Shown here piece by piece: positions 6,965 to 15,896 of a stretch of DNA of 64,000 bases (its first letter is position 1; the number at the start of each line of letters is the position of its first letter). This DNA comes from JAGDVO01 sp964590075 [NCBI: uncultured Aquificales bacterium]. GTDB taxonomy: Bacteria > Thermosulfidibacterota > Thermosulfidibacteria > Thermosulfidibacterales. The stretch is from assembly GCA_964590075.1 (NCBI GenBank), contig CAZPXS010000006.1, positions 9,369 through 73,368 of the forward strand. The letters are read 5' to 3'. The notes beneath the pieces were generated by a model. The model had not been told where the DNA came from. It worked only from the letters and a program-made list of their open reading frames with translations, and did not search any database. The translations under genes were made by a program, and so were the position numbers.

Positions 6965-8844
6965 TAGGGGACTTGGATTTTAAAAGAGTTGTGGGTAGGG
7001 CTAAAAAGTATAGGTTGATACTTGCCGAGAAGCCTTCTCAGGCAAGGGATATAGCTGTTGCTATAGATGAAAACTATAAGGTTCAGAAGGGTTATATAGT
7101 AGCGGGTGGCTATATCGTCACATGGGCTATAGGACATCTCGTTGAGCTATATGAACCTGAGGACTACGATTCAAGATATAGGCGCTGGAGATTGAGCGAT
7201 CTTCCCATTGTTCCCGAGGAGTTTCTCTATAAAGTTAAGGAGGAGAAACAGTTCAGGATCATAGCGAAACTTCTCGCCAGAAGGGATGTTGAGGCTGTAA
7301 TAATCGCCACCGATCCCGGAAGGGAAGGTGAGTTGATAGCAAGACTTATTCTAAGGGAGGCTGGATGGAACTGGGAAGAGAAACCTACCTATAGGTTTTG
7401 GACGAGTAAGGCTCTTACACCATCCGCTGTAAGAGAGGCTCTCGAGAATCTAAGGCCTGTAGCGGAATTTGACAGATTGTATCTTTCCGCACTTATGAGA
7501 CAATGGGCGGATTGGATAGTCGGAATAAATGCTTCAAGAGGGTATACCCTTATCTTTAGTAGTCAGGGTAAAAGAGAGGTCTACTCGGTGGGAAGGGTCC
7601 AGACCCCAACTCTTAAATTGATAGTTGATAGGGAAGTTGAGATAAAAAACTTTAAACCTGTGGATTACTGGTTGGTAAAGGCGACTTTTTCCAATCGGAG
7701 CGATAGTTATAGCGGTACTTACTTTTACATAAACGAGGAAGGTAAAGAGGAGAGTAGAATATACGATATAGACTTAGCGAGAAGGATTCTAGATGATGTA
7801 AGGGATAGGGAAGGTGTGGTAGAGAAGATAGAGAAGAAGCTCAAAAAGTTACCACCTCCAAGATTGTTTTCCCTTACAACACTACAACAGGTAGCTAACA
7901 GAAAATACGGTTTTTCGGCGAGTAGGACCCTGGATATAGCCCAGTCTTTATATGAGAAGAAATACATAACCTATCCGAGGACGGAGAGTGTTGTGCTTCA
8001 CGAGGATCAGGTCGAGGAGGTTGGCGAGGTTCTGAGAAGGTTGAGGGTGAGATACAATGAGGTTGATGGTGTAAGAGATGTTAGTGATGCGGGAAAAAGG
8101 GTATTCGATAGTAGAAGACTTACGGATCATCACGCGATCATACCTACCGGGAAGTTGTCTAATTTCGATAGGCTTTTGGAGGCCGAGAGGAAGCTACTTG
8201 ACCTTATAATAAGAAGGTTTATAGCTGCCTTTTACAGCAATTACGAATACGAGAGTATCAGGGTTATAACTAGGATCGGTGAATATAGATTTCTGACGGT
8301 TGGGAAGGTTCTTAGGAACCCTGGTTGGCTTTTGGTTTATGATTTTGGCCCCGATGAGGATGAGGAAGAGGGGAAGGAGTTTGTTCCCACCCTTTATGAG
8401 GGTAGCTCTGTCAAAGTTATAGGGGTGGATATGGAAAAGAAACAGACGGAACCACCTAAAAGATACACCGAGGCTACTCTGATAGATGCTATGGTAAATG
8501 CATGGAGGTTCACCGAGGATGAAGATTTAAGGAAAATCCTTAAGGAATGCGATGGTATAGGGACTCCTGCCACGAGAAGTTCGATAATAGAGACATTGAT
8601 AAAGAGGAATTACGTGGTGAGAAGGAGAAAAGAGCTCATTCCTACGGATAAGGCTGTATTTCTAATAGAGAAGGTTAAGGGAGAGAGGATAGCAGATATA
8701 GCCTGGACTGCCGTGTGGGAGAAGAAACTCGAGGATATTGCTAAGGGTAGATGTAGCGATACCGGAGATTTTCTTAGGGATATAACTGGTTACGTTAATG
8801 ATCTCATGTCGAAACTAAAGGAGTATAAAAAGAGGGAGCGTTAA
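6961..8844 (+). CDS. topB: DNA topoisomerase III (type IA)
   Basis: Type IA topoisomerases relax or decatenate DNA by single-strand passage. The Toprim domain shows LILAEKPSQARDIA near the start and IIATDPGREGELIAR (about 118). The active-site tyrosine is in the VYSVGRVQTPTL segment (about 208). DHHAIIPTG and CDGIGTPATR follow. Order and length (627 aa) match TopB better than TopA, and there are no C-terminal zinc ribbons. The start is uncertain: TTG 6961 overlaps the upstream fragment's stop, but GTG 6991 would give a protein beginning nearer the conserved strand. The stop codon lies in the loop of a terminator hairpin. Confidence 0.93.
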   Translation: MIGDLDFKRVVGRAKKYRLILAEKPSQARDIAVAIDENYKVQKGYIVAGGYIVTWAIGHLVELYEPEDYDSRYRRWRLSDLPIVPEEFLYKVKEEKQFRIIAKLLARRDVEAVIIATDPGREGELIARLILREAGWNWEEKPTYRFWTSKALTPSAVREALENLRPVAEFDRLYLSALMRQWADWIVGINASRGYTLIFSSQGKREVYSVGRVQTPTLKLIVDREVEIKNFKPVDYWLVKATFSNRSDSYSGTYFYINEEGKEESRIYDIDLARRILDDVRDREGVVEKIEKKLKKLPPPRLFSLTTLQQVANRKYGFSASRTLDIAQSLYEKKYITYPRTESVVLHEDQVEEVGEVLRRLRVRYNEVDGVRDVSDAGKRVFDSRRLTDHHAIIPTGKLSNFDRLLEAERKLLDLIIRRFIAAFYSNYEYESIRVITRIGEYRFLTVGKVLRNPGWLLVYDFGPDEDEEEGKEFVPTLYEGSSVKVIGVDMEKKQTEPPKRYTEATLIDAMVNAWRFTEDEDLRKILKECDGIGTPATRSSIIETLIKRNYVVRRRKELIPTDKAVFLIEKVKGERIADIAWTAVWEKKLEDIAKGRCSDTGDFLRDITGYVNDLMSKLKEYKKRER

Positions 8845-8854
8845 ACGCCCCCTC
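8832..8854. terminator. Bidirectional terminator between topB and the efflux operon
   Basis: GAGGGAGCGT (8832-8841), loop TAA, ACGCCCCCTC (8845-8854) pair with one mismatch. A short T-run follows on each strand (CTTT on plus, CTTTTTAT on minus). It sits between the ends of topB (8844) and the RND gene (8860), so it can serve both convergent transcripts. Confidence 0.75.
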
Positions 8855-8859
8855 CTTTC

Positions 8860-11800
8860 CTATATAACAAGCCTCTTTTCAGCCTTGATCCTGTGATCCA
8901 GGTAGTAGAGGATAGGTATCACCATTCTTGAAAAGAGGGTACTTGCAACTTCACCAGCCATGAGGGATATAGCGAGTCCGTTAAATATCGGGTCCATTAG
9001 TATAACACTCGATCCAACAACTACACTCATGGCTGTAAGTAGCATAGGTCTAAATCTTATGGCTCCAGCTTCGATAACAGCATCCTCTAGGGACAACCCT
9101 TCCTTCAACTTCTGTTCTATAAAGTCAACAAGGATTATTGAGTTTCTAACCACTATACCTGCTCCTGCGATGAATCCGATCATGCTTGTTGCGGTGAAGA
9201 ATGCTCCTAAAATCGCATGTGCGGGAACTATTCCTATAAGGGATAGTGGTATGGGTGCCATTATCACCAGCGGGATACTGTAGGACTTAAACCACGCAAC
9301 GTTCATCATGTATATTAGTATCATGACAACGGCAAAGGATATACCGAGGTCTCTAAAGACCTCGTATGTTATATGCCATTCACCATCCCACTTTAGTACA
9401 GGTTTTGTCGTATCTTCGGGTACCTTGGTGTAGAATCTTTCCATCTTAGGCTCAATCTTATCGAGTTGTTCGTTTATCTTGAATATAGCATAGACAGGAC
9501 TTTCCTCTTTACCGGCCACATCTCCTATGACGTAAACTACGGGTTTGAGATTCTTGTGGTATATTGGATGTTCCATGGTGGTTTCCTCAACCCTTGCGAA
9601 GGCCGAAAGGGGTACCAACTGGCCCGATGGAGCTTTTACCTTCAGCGATTCGAGTAAACTTTTACCCTCCCTTAAATTTCTCGGAACTTTCACGTTTATG
9701 TAAACCCACTCCCTCTCTTCCGGATCGTGTAGTAAAGAGACCTTGCTACCACTCATGGCCGTATTTATAATATCAACTACCCTTTCGGGAGTGATACCGA
9801 GAACCATTGCCCTGTCGGTATCAACAACTACCCTGTATTCCTTCTGTGGGGCGGTCATGTACCAGTCTGTATCAACGACTCCCGGAGTTTTATCGTATAT
9901 TTCCAATATCTTTCTCGCTATTCTTATATTTTCCTCATAGTCCGGACCATATACTTCAGTAACGAGAGTGGATAGGACAGGAGGTCCGGGTGGTATTTCA
10001 ACCACTTTAGCTCTCGCGCCGTATTTTTTAGCTACCTCCTGAACGAGAGGTCTAACCTCCTTTGCTATATCGTGACTCTGTTTATCCCTTTCATGCTTTG
10101 GAAGGAGGTTAACCTGTATATCAGCTTTGTTTGCACCGCTTCTAAGATAGTAGTGTCTTATAAGGCCGTTGAAATTAAATGGTGCTGCTGTCCCTATGTA
10201 GAGTTGGAAATCGGTTACCTCCTTCCTTTTGAGAAGAGTCCTTGCCATGTCTTCCGCTACCTGTGCGGTTTGTTCGAGCGATGTACCTTCAGGCATGTCT
10301 ATTATTATCTGGAACTCACTCTTGTTATCGAAGGGTAGCATCTTTACATACACGAGCTTGAAGAAAAAGAGGGATATCGATAGAAGGAATAGCAATAAAA
10401 CACCTATTAGAAAACTTGCACGCCACTTGGCATCTCTTATGAGGTGATTCATCGCCCACCTGTACCATCTTGTAAATATATCTTCCTTGTGTTCGTGTTT
10501 GTGTTTAGTACCGAGGAAGTGATAACTACTCCATGGGGTTATGGTAAGGGCAACCACAAGTGACATGAGCATTGCAAGTGAGGCTCCTATGGGCATAGGT
10601 CTCATGTAGGGTCCCATGAGTCCTCTTACGAAAGCCATTGGGAATATAGCTGCGATTACGGTGAACGTGGCAAGTACAAGGGGAGCTCTCACCTCGTTTA
10701 CCGCATCCACTATAAGATCCTTAAGGTTTTTCCCCTTGTTTTCTGGCATTTCCAGGTGTCTCACTATGTTTTCGACGTCAACTATCGGATCGTCAACGAG
10801 AAGACCTATACAGAATATGAGGGCAAAGAGTGTAACTCTGTTCAGTGTATACCCAAAAATATAGTATATGAAAAGTGTGATCGCTAAGGTTACCGGTACC
10901 GCTATTCCTACAACGAAGGCTGCCCTAACACCTAGGAATAAACCAACGAGAACTATAACTGCAAAGGTAGCTATGAATAGGTGTTCTATTAATTCGTTAG
11001 TTTTCTCCTTTGCCGTTTCACCGTAGTTTCTTGTAACCGTTACGTTTAGATCCTTTGGTATTATGAAACCTTTTAGAGAGTTAACCTTATCTATGATTTT
11101 GTTTGCTATTATGTATGCGTTCTCCCCTTTCTTCTTGGCTATAGCCAGGGAAACCGCAGGAAAGAGTTTGCCCGGTGCTTCCTCTATACCCTTCTCCCTA
11201 CCCGATGGTCCCACTCCGAATAAAACGTAACTATTGGGTTCCTCTGGGCCATCGGTTATTTTGGCCACATCTTTAAGATAAACCAGCCTTCCGTTTAGGT
11301 TCTTAAGGACGATGTTACCAACGTCCCTTGCGTTTCTGAAAAAGTTATCGACCTTTATCGTTATTTCCGTGTTATTTTCCGTTATGGATCCGCTGTAGCC
11401 TGCCTGATTGTGGGCTAAAAGCATTTCCTTAACATCTCTCAGATCCAAACCGACACTTGCGAGTTTATCCGGATCTATCTCAACCTTTATCTCTCTCTTA
11501 TAGCCTCCTATTATGTTGGTTTCAGAGACTCCCGGTATGGCTCTTATTTCATCGTTTACCCTGGCAACTATTCTTCTTATCGTGTACTCGTCGTAGTTAC
11601 GGCCCCAGAAGGTAAGTACCAGGATAGGTACATCGTCTATGGTTCTCTGTTTCAAAAGTGGTTTACTACATCCCGGTGGAATCCAGTCGAAGTGAGAATA
11701 GAGTTTGTTGTAGGTTTTTACAAGGCTCTTTTCCGGATCTTCCCCCACGTAGTATCTCACCACTGTAAGGGCCTTACCTCTGTCGGCGGTTGAGTATATG

Positions 11801-12072
11801 TATTCCACTCCCGGTATCTCCCATAGTAACTTCTCCATGGGACCTATAACCTGCTGTTCTATCTCTTTGGGCGAGGCCCCGGGCATACTGACGAATATAT
11901 CTATCATAGGAACCACTATCTGTGGCTCTTCCTCGCTGGGAGTTTTTGTTAGCGCTATAATCCCCAACAGGAGGCAGAAGGCTATTATTATGGGGACAAG
12001 CTTTGAATCTACAAAGGCTTCCGTTATCTTTGCAAGTAAACCTTCTCTCCTACTCAAGGCGATCTCCCTCAC
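8860..12072 (-). CDS. RND-family efflux transporter permease (AcrB/HAE1-like)
   Basis: This inner-membrane, proton-driven pump (1070 aa) works with the adaptor and outer-membrane channel encoded just upstream. It begins with a cytoplasmic segment and TM1, then the periplasmic porter domain (VSMPGASPKEIEQQV is typical). TM2-TM6 contain GLLVDDPIVDVENI, whose Asp pair in TM4 relays protons. A second periplasmic domain and TM8-TM12 (GIVVRNSIILVDFIE) follow. Full length indicates an intact gene. Its start overlaps the adaptor gene by 23 bp. Substrate (drugs, metals, lipids) cannot be told. The heavy-metal CusA signature is not evident to me. Confidence 0.95.
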   Translation of the reverse strand: MREIALSRREGLLAKITEAFVDSKLVPIIIAFCLLLGIIALTKTPSEEEPQIVVPMIDIFVSMPGASPKEIEQQVIGPMEKLLWEIPGVEYIYSTADRGKALTVVRYYVGEDPEKSLVKTYNKLYSHFDWIPPGCSKPLLKQRTIDDVPILVLTFWGRNYDEYTIRRIVARVNDEIRAIPGVSETNIIGGYKREIKVEIDPDKLASVGLDLRDVKEMLLAHNQAGYSGSITENNTEITIKVDNFFRNARDVGNIVLKNLNGRLVYLKDVAKITDGPEEPNSYVLFGVGPSGREKGIEEAPGKLFPAVSLAIAKKKGENAYIIANKIIDKVNSLKGFIIPKDLNVTVTRNYGETAKEKTNELIEHLFIATFAVIVLVGLFLGVRAAFVVGIAVPVTLAITLFIYYIFGYTLNRVTLFALIFCIGLLVDDPIVDVENIVRHLEMPENKGKNLKDLIVDAVNEVRAPLVLATFTVIAAIFPMAFVRGLMGPYMRPMPIGASLAMLMSLVVALTITPWSSYHFLGTKHKHEHKEDIFTRWYRWAMNHLIRDAKWRASFLIGVLLLFLLSISLFFFKLVYVKMLPFDNKSEFQIIIDMPEGTSLEQTAQVAEDMARTLLKRKEVTDFQLYIGTAAPFNFNGLIRHYYLRSGANKADIQVNLLPKHERDKQSHDIAKEVRPLVQEVAKKYGARAKVVEIPPGPPVLSTLVTEVYGPDYEENIRIARKILEIYDKTPGVVDTDWYMTAPQKEYRVVVDTDRAMVLGITPERVVDIINTAMSGSKVSLLHDPEEREWVYINVKVPRNLREGKSLLESLKVKAPSGQLVPLSAFARVEETTMEHPIYHKNLKPVVYVIGDVAGKEESPVYAIFKINEQLDKIEPKMERFYTKVPEDTTKPVLKWDGEWHITYEVFRDLGISFAVVMILIYMMNVAWFKSYSIPLVIMAPIPLSLIGIVPAHAILGAFFTATSMIGFIAGAGIVVRNSIILVDFIEQKLKEGLSLEDAVIEAGAIRFRPMLLTAMSVVVGSSVILMDPIFNGLAISLMAGEVASTLFSRMVIPILYYLDHRIKAEKRLVI

Positions 12073-13222
12073 TAACTTTATCTATGTTCTTGACGATTAC
12101 ATCTCCACTGCTTAATCCACCCGTAATCTCTATCAACTTGTCCTTAGATTGGTTACCACTTATAGTCCTTTCCGGTATCAGTCCTATTTCGGTTTTCACG
12201 TAGAAATCGCCGGTTCTTACTATCTGGAAGTGGACGATTCTGTTCGAGTCTACCTTATAGACTGCCTTTATGTTACCCCTCGATACTATCATACTTTCCG
12301 GGATTAGTATCTTTTCAGATTTATCGAGCGGTAGTATTAATTTGCCGAACATTCCCGTCTTTATATCTTCGGATGTTACCCTTATCTTTATCTGGAATGA
12401 GTTTGTCTGCGGGTTAACCGAAGGTGATGTGGAGTGTAGTTTACCTAAAACCACCTTCTGTAGGGCATCAACGTAATTAGGTATATCCTTTAGTTTACTT
12501 ACCAGGGCGAAGTATTTTTCCGGTACTTCTACGACAAAATCGTACTCCTTTGTCGCTGATGCTATGGTTACTATGGGTGTACCTGGGCCAACGAATGTTC
12601 CTGGATCGACGTTTTTCGATATAACATACCCGTCAAAGGGTGCCCTTATGGTGGTGTAGGATAGAAGGCTAACGTAAGCTTCCTTTTGATCCCTTATACT
12701 TCTTGCCCTACTTTCAAGTGCTGAGATCTGATTCTTTACAGCCAGATACTCCGATCTAACTCTCTCAAACTCTTCCTGGGTTACAGCATTTTCCTCAAGT
12801 AGCTTTTTGTACCTGTTATAGTTACTGCGGGCATATTCCTCTCTGGCCTTTAGGGATTCTATCTCTCTCTTTATACTTTCCTCGTTCATGGAGAGGGAGC
12901 TTATGTTCTGTCTTATCTCTCTATCATCTATGGTTACCAGTACGGTTCCTTTCCTAACAAAGTCTCCCTCTTTCACATTTACGCTTGTTACAAATCCCGC
13001 AACTTTAGTGGAAAGTACCGCTAAATCCTTAGCTTCAAACCTACCTGAGAAACTCTCGGCATCTATGGCTTCCTGTGGAGTTACCGTAAAGGTCTCGGCT
13101 TTAACGGTCCTTACCTTTTCTACCTCACCTTTATGTTCCTTACCTCTAAAGATAAGTATAAGAACCACAGCGAGTATCACTAAGACTATCGGTATGATCG
13201 TTTTTTTATTTAATTTTACCAA
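12050..13222 (-). CDS. RND efflux periplasmic adaptor (membrane fusion protein)
   Basis: The HlyD/AcrA-type adaptor joins the RND pump to the TolC-like channel. There is one N-terminal membrane anchor (TIIPIVLVILAVVLILI). A lipoyl half-motif follows (VAGFVTSVNVKEGDFVRKG), then a long helical hairpin with coiled-coil character (residues about 95-165). The second lipoyl half is TIRAPFDGYVISKNVDPGTFV, and beta-barrel domains follow. The frame extends to TTG 13228, but that codon directly abuts AGGAGG. TTG 13222, 6 bases beyond it, is the better start. It is the second gene of the efflux operon. Confidence 0.93.
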   Translation of the reverse strand: MVKLNKKTIIPIVLVILAVVLILIFRGKEHKGEVEKVRTVKAETFTVTPQEAIDAESFSGRFEAKDLAVLSTKVAGFVTSVNVKEGDFVRKGTVLVTIDDREIRQNISSLSMNEESIKREIESLKAREEYARSNYNRYKKLLEENAVTQEEFERVRSEYLAVKNQISALESRARSIRDQKEAYVSLLSYTTIRAPFDGYVISKNVDPGTFVGPGTPIVTIASATKEYDFVVEVPEKYFALVSKLKDIPNYVDALQKVVLGKLHSTSPSVNPQTNSFQIKIRVTSEDIKTGMFGKLILPLDKSEKILIPESMIVSRGNIKAVYKVDSNRIVHFQIVRTGDFYVKTEIGLIPERTISGNQSKDKLIEITGGLSSGDVIVKNIDKVSEGDRLE

Positions 13223-13236
13223 GGTCAACCTCCTTT

Positions 13237-14610
13237 TTAGTTATTTATTCCTAGGAACTTAAGTAGAGTTCCCGTTGAGAATTCCACGTTGTATACAGAG
13301 AAGACGTAGTCGTAGTAGGCTCCTATTAGGTTACTCCTAGCGTTGTATAGATAGGCTTGGCTATCCGTTAGTTCTGTTATGTTTGCAAGGCCCTCTTTGT
13401 ATCTCAACTCCATGGTCCTTAGTGTCTCTTCCGCCTCCTTTACCGAACTTTCCGCCAGGTTGATCCTTTCCACCGATTCCTTTATCTTCAGGGCATTAGC
13501 TATTATCTCGGTTTGGGCTTCCTTCTGTTTTGAGGTTAGAGCTTCTTTGCTTCTTAGGATCGCTAGTTCACTAGCCTTCACCTTCCTCTCTCTACTAAAT
13601 CCGTCGAATATGTTTAGACGCATTAAAACACCAACTGTACTTGAGGAACTATCGCTCTGTAGCGGATAGTTTGCTCCGTACCAATCGTAACTAGCGTATA
13701 GGTCTATCTTTGGGAAGTAATCGGATTTTGCTTCCCTTAGTTTCTGGTTTGCTATCTCTACCTCCTTTTGGGCTATAGCTATATCTTTTCTATTTGTTAG
13801 TCCCTTTGATATGAGGGATTGTATATCGAGGAAGCTGTATGATTTAAGATCCTCGTATAGTTTTTCGATCGTGCAGTTTACTTCAATTTTGGAAGTTGGA
13901 TCTCCACCGGTTAGCATTGATAGTTTGGAGAGTGAGACTTCGTAGTAGGTTGTAGCCTGTGCCAACCTGTCCCTTGCTCCTGCAAGGTAAACCTTCGCCT
14001 TGAGAACATCGGCTAAGAGGGCTATTCCTCTCTTGTACCTTGATTCCGCAAGAGAGACGTGTTTTTCGGCACTCTCCACATCCTTTTTGGATGCCTCTAT
14101 CTTCGATTTTGCGTAACATACATCTAGATAGGCTTTTATAGTTTTTAGGGCTATATCCTCCTTCGTCAGTTTAAAGAGTTCCTCGGTAGCTTCCGATTCT
14201 ATCTCCTTGGCTTTTATGGCCGATAGGATCTGAAAACCGTAGAATAGGGGATATCTAAGTATGAAAGAGCTTCTGAAGAGGCTCGTTCTATCAGGGTTGT
14301 TGAATCCTTGTAGATTCATCATGCCCGGGGTTACATCTCCTCTTGCCATCTTAGCCATCCATACACTTGCGGGATAGTCACTTCTCGTGAATTCTTCTTC
14401 AAAACTGATTTTGGGGAATAAAGATCCCTTTATCGCCTTTGCCTCTTCCTTCGCTACCTCCTTACTATAGTACATCGATTTTAAAAACTCGTTGTATTTT
14501 AGAGCCTTCTCCACGAAACTCGTAAGATCATCGTAATCCTTCCCCCAACTAATAGAGGATAAAAATAGGAGACACCAAAAGACAATAAACACCCTTTTCA
14601 GCTGAACCAT
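13237..14610 (-). CDS. TolC-family outer membrane efflux protein
   Basis: This 457-residue protein has a signal peptide (VFIVFWCLLFLSSISWG, cleavage near residue 23). Two repeats of long helices follow, with TolC-type spacing: ATTYYEVSLSKLSMLTG in the first half and the Tyr/Asn-rich YNARSNLIGAYYDYVFSVYN near the end. It would form the outer-membrane channel of the tripartite pump. It leads the operon, 14 bp before the adaptor. The ATG follows AGAGGTGATCC. Just upstream lie a predicted promoter and a perfect inverted repeat, pointing to repressor control. Confidence 0.93.
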   Translation of the reverse strand: MVQLKRVFIVFWCLLFLSSISWGKDYDDLTSFVEKALKYNEFLKSMYYSKEVAKEEAKAIKGSLFPKISFEEEFTRSDYPASVWMAKMARGDVTPGMMNLQGFNNPDRTSLFRSSFILRYPLFYGFQILSAIKAKEIESEATEELFKLTKEDIALKTIKAYLDVCYAKSKIEASKKDVESAEKHVSLAESRYKRGIALLADVLKAKVYLAGARDRLAQATTYYEVSLSKLSMLTGGDPTSKIEVNCTIEKLYEDLKSYSFLDIQSLISKGLTNRKDIAIAQKEVEIANQKLREAKSDYFPKIDLYASYDWYGANYPLQSDSSSSTVGVLMRLNIFDGFSRERKVKASELAILRSKEALTSKQKEAQTEIIANALKIKESVERINLAESSVKEAEETLRTMELRYKEGLANITELTDSQAYLYNARSNLIGAYYDYVFSVYNVEFSTGTLLKFLGINN

Positions 14611-14620
14611 GGATCACCTC

Positions 14621-14646
14621 TATAAGTATATTCTAATATACTTATA
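14621..14646. promoter_or_regulatory. Perfect palindrome (putative operator) of the efflux operon
   Basis: Arms TATAAGTATA (14621-14630) and TATACTTATA (14637-14646) are exact inverted copies around a 6-bp spacer. The site overlaps the -10 and predicted start of the tolC-adaptor-RND promoter and ends next to its ribosome-binding site. Size and position are those of a dimeric repressor operator (TetR or MarR type). No regulator gene adjoins it, so the protein is unknown. Alternatively it forms a weak RNA stem. Confidence 0.6.
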
Positions 14647-14670
14647 AACCTTTTACCTCTAAATTATCAA
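14642..14670 (-). promoter_or_regulatory. Predicted promoter of the efflux operon
   Basis: The minus strand reads TTGATA (14665-14670), 17-bp spacer, TTATAA (14642-14647). The -10 sits in the right arm of the palindrome at 14621-14646. The remaining gap to 14732 holds only a 6-bp A+T-rich inverted repeat (AAAAGA/TCTTTT near 14704-14719). Confidence 0.55.
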
Positions 14671-14732
14671 GATACTCTTTTTAAAAATTAACTTTTGTTC
14701 CGAAAAGATCAAGTCTTTTAGTTTATCCTTTA

Positions 14733-14764
14733 TTGGAAAGTTCGAGGTTATCTTGTATAAGATA
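14733..14764 (+). promoter_or_regulatory. Predicted alr promoter with overlapping palindrome
   Basis: TTGGAA (14733-14738), a 17-bp spacer and TATAAG (14756-14761) place the expected start of transcription at about 14768-14769. That is on the alr ATG itself, so the mRNA would be leaderless. The -10 lies inside a short palindrome, TATCTT-GTAT-AAGATA (14749-14764). Confidence 0.5.
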
Positions 14765-14768
14765 GATT

Positions 14769-15896
14769 ATGGGATGGCTTGAGGTTTTGATAGATGAGTC
14801 TGCTATTAGAAACAATCTAAGGGTTATAAGGGAGAAGGCTGAAGGTAAAAGGATCTTTGCGGTTGTCAAGTCTAACGCCTATGGCCACGGTATGCTGGAG
14901 TGTGTGAAGATTATGGTGGATGAGGGCTTGAGGGATTTTGCGGTTGCAACCGTTGACGAGGCGGTTACCCTCAGGGAGAGTTTCGGGGATGTAAATATCC
15001 TTATAATGGCTGGATTTTTACGAAGTGAAGTTGAGGCTATTTTTGAAAGTGGAGCTATCCCTGTGGTTTCTAATTTCGATCAACTTAATTTTCTCCTTGA
15101 ATTTCTCAGACGTAGGGATTTAAACACCGTCTTCCCGATACATGTTGAGTTTGATACCGGTATGGGAAGAACCGGCTTTTTGCCCCATGAGGTCGGGAAG
15201 GTTAGGGAAGTTCTGGATGGTATACCCTACTTAAAGGTTGAGGGTATTATGAGCCATTTCTCGAGCGCCGATAGTTTGGATGAGGATTCGGTAAATTACA
15301 CCAAAAGGCAGATAGAGATCTTTAGAGAAATAACGAGGTATTTCCCAGGTGCCATATGCCATATAGCTAACTCGGCCGGTCTTTTATACCATAGGGCTTT
15401 ATTTGATGCTATTCGTGTGGGGATAGCCCTATACGGTGGCATGAGATACGAGGGCCTTAAACAGGTTATGCATGCGAGAACCCGGCTAGTTGAGATTAAA
15501 GATATACCGGAGAATTGGTTTGTGAGTTATGGAAGAACCTATAGGAGCCCCAGGAAGAAGAGGATAGGAGTTGCCTCCTGTGGTTATTCGCTAGGTCTAT
15601 GGAGAAGGCTTTATCCAGGTTTTGAGGTTTACATAAATAGGAGGAGAGCCCCAGTTATAGGGGTTATCTGTATGGATCTATTCGTTGTTGATCTCGATGG
15701 GGTGCCTGATGCAAAAGTCGGTGATTACGTCTATATTCTAGGTGGTGGTGAGGGTGGTATAGATGTCTTTGAGGTTGCCGATAGAGCAGGTACCATTACC
15801 TATGAGGTTTTATGTAGTCTTGGTGGCTACTGCAAGAGAAATAGACGCGTTATCCCAGATTTAACCGCTATTCAGGAGATCTACCGCATCAAGTAG
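14769..15896 (+). CDS. alr: Alanine racemase
   Basis: A PLP enzyme that makes D-alanine for peptidoglycan. Lys of FAVVKSNAYGHG (about residue 35) would hold PLP. The second catalytic residue, a Tyr, is expected in the C-terminal domain; SCGYSLGLWRRL (about 277) lies at the corresponding beta-barrel entry. VEFDTGMGRTGF and SHFSSAD are family hallmarks. Length (375 aa) is standard. No ribosome-binding site precedes the ATG, which lies 7 bases from the -10 box. Its 3' end overlaps convergent recG by 36 bp. Monocistronic as far as can be seen. Confidence 0.93.
   Translation: MGWLEVLIDESAIRNNLRVIREKAEGKRIFAVVKSNAYGHGMLECVKIMVDEGLRDFAVATVDEAVTLRESFGDVNILIMAGFLRSEVEAIFESGAIPVVSNFDQLNFLLEFLRRRDLNTVFPIHVEFDTGMGRTGFLPHEVGKVREVLDGIPYLKVEGIMSHFSSADSLDEDSVNYTKRQIEIFREITRYFPGAICHIANSAGLLYHRALFDAIRVGIALYGGMRYEGLKQVMHARTRLVEIKDIPENWFVSYGRTYRSPRKKRIGVASCGYSLGLWRRLYPGFEVYINRRRAPVIGVICMDLFVVDLDGVPDAKVGDYVYILGGGEGGIDVFEVADRAGTITYEVLCSLGGYCKRNRRVIPDLTAIQEIYRIK

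Noticed and set aside
6871-7137. Minus-strand frame over the topB start
   Set aside because: Overlaps the Mrp-like fragment and the topB Toprim start, and its translation has no family likeness.
14647-14732. tRNA, riboswitch or small RNA in the larger intergenic gaps (also at 2866-3020, 3911-4053, 6714-6835, 57655-57730)
   Set aside because: No cloverleaf, no conserved riboswitch core and no repeated array found by eye. What these gaps do hold (promoters, palindrome, minigene) is listed as features.
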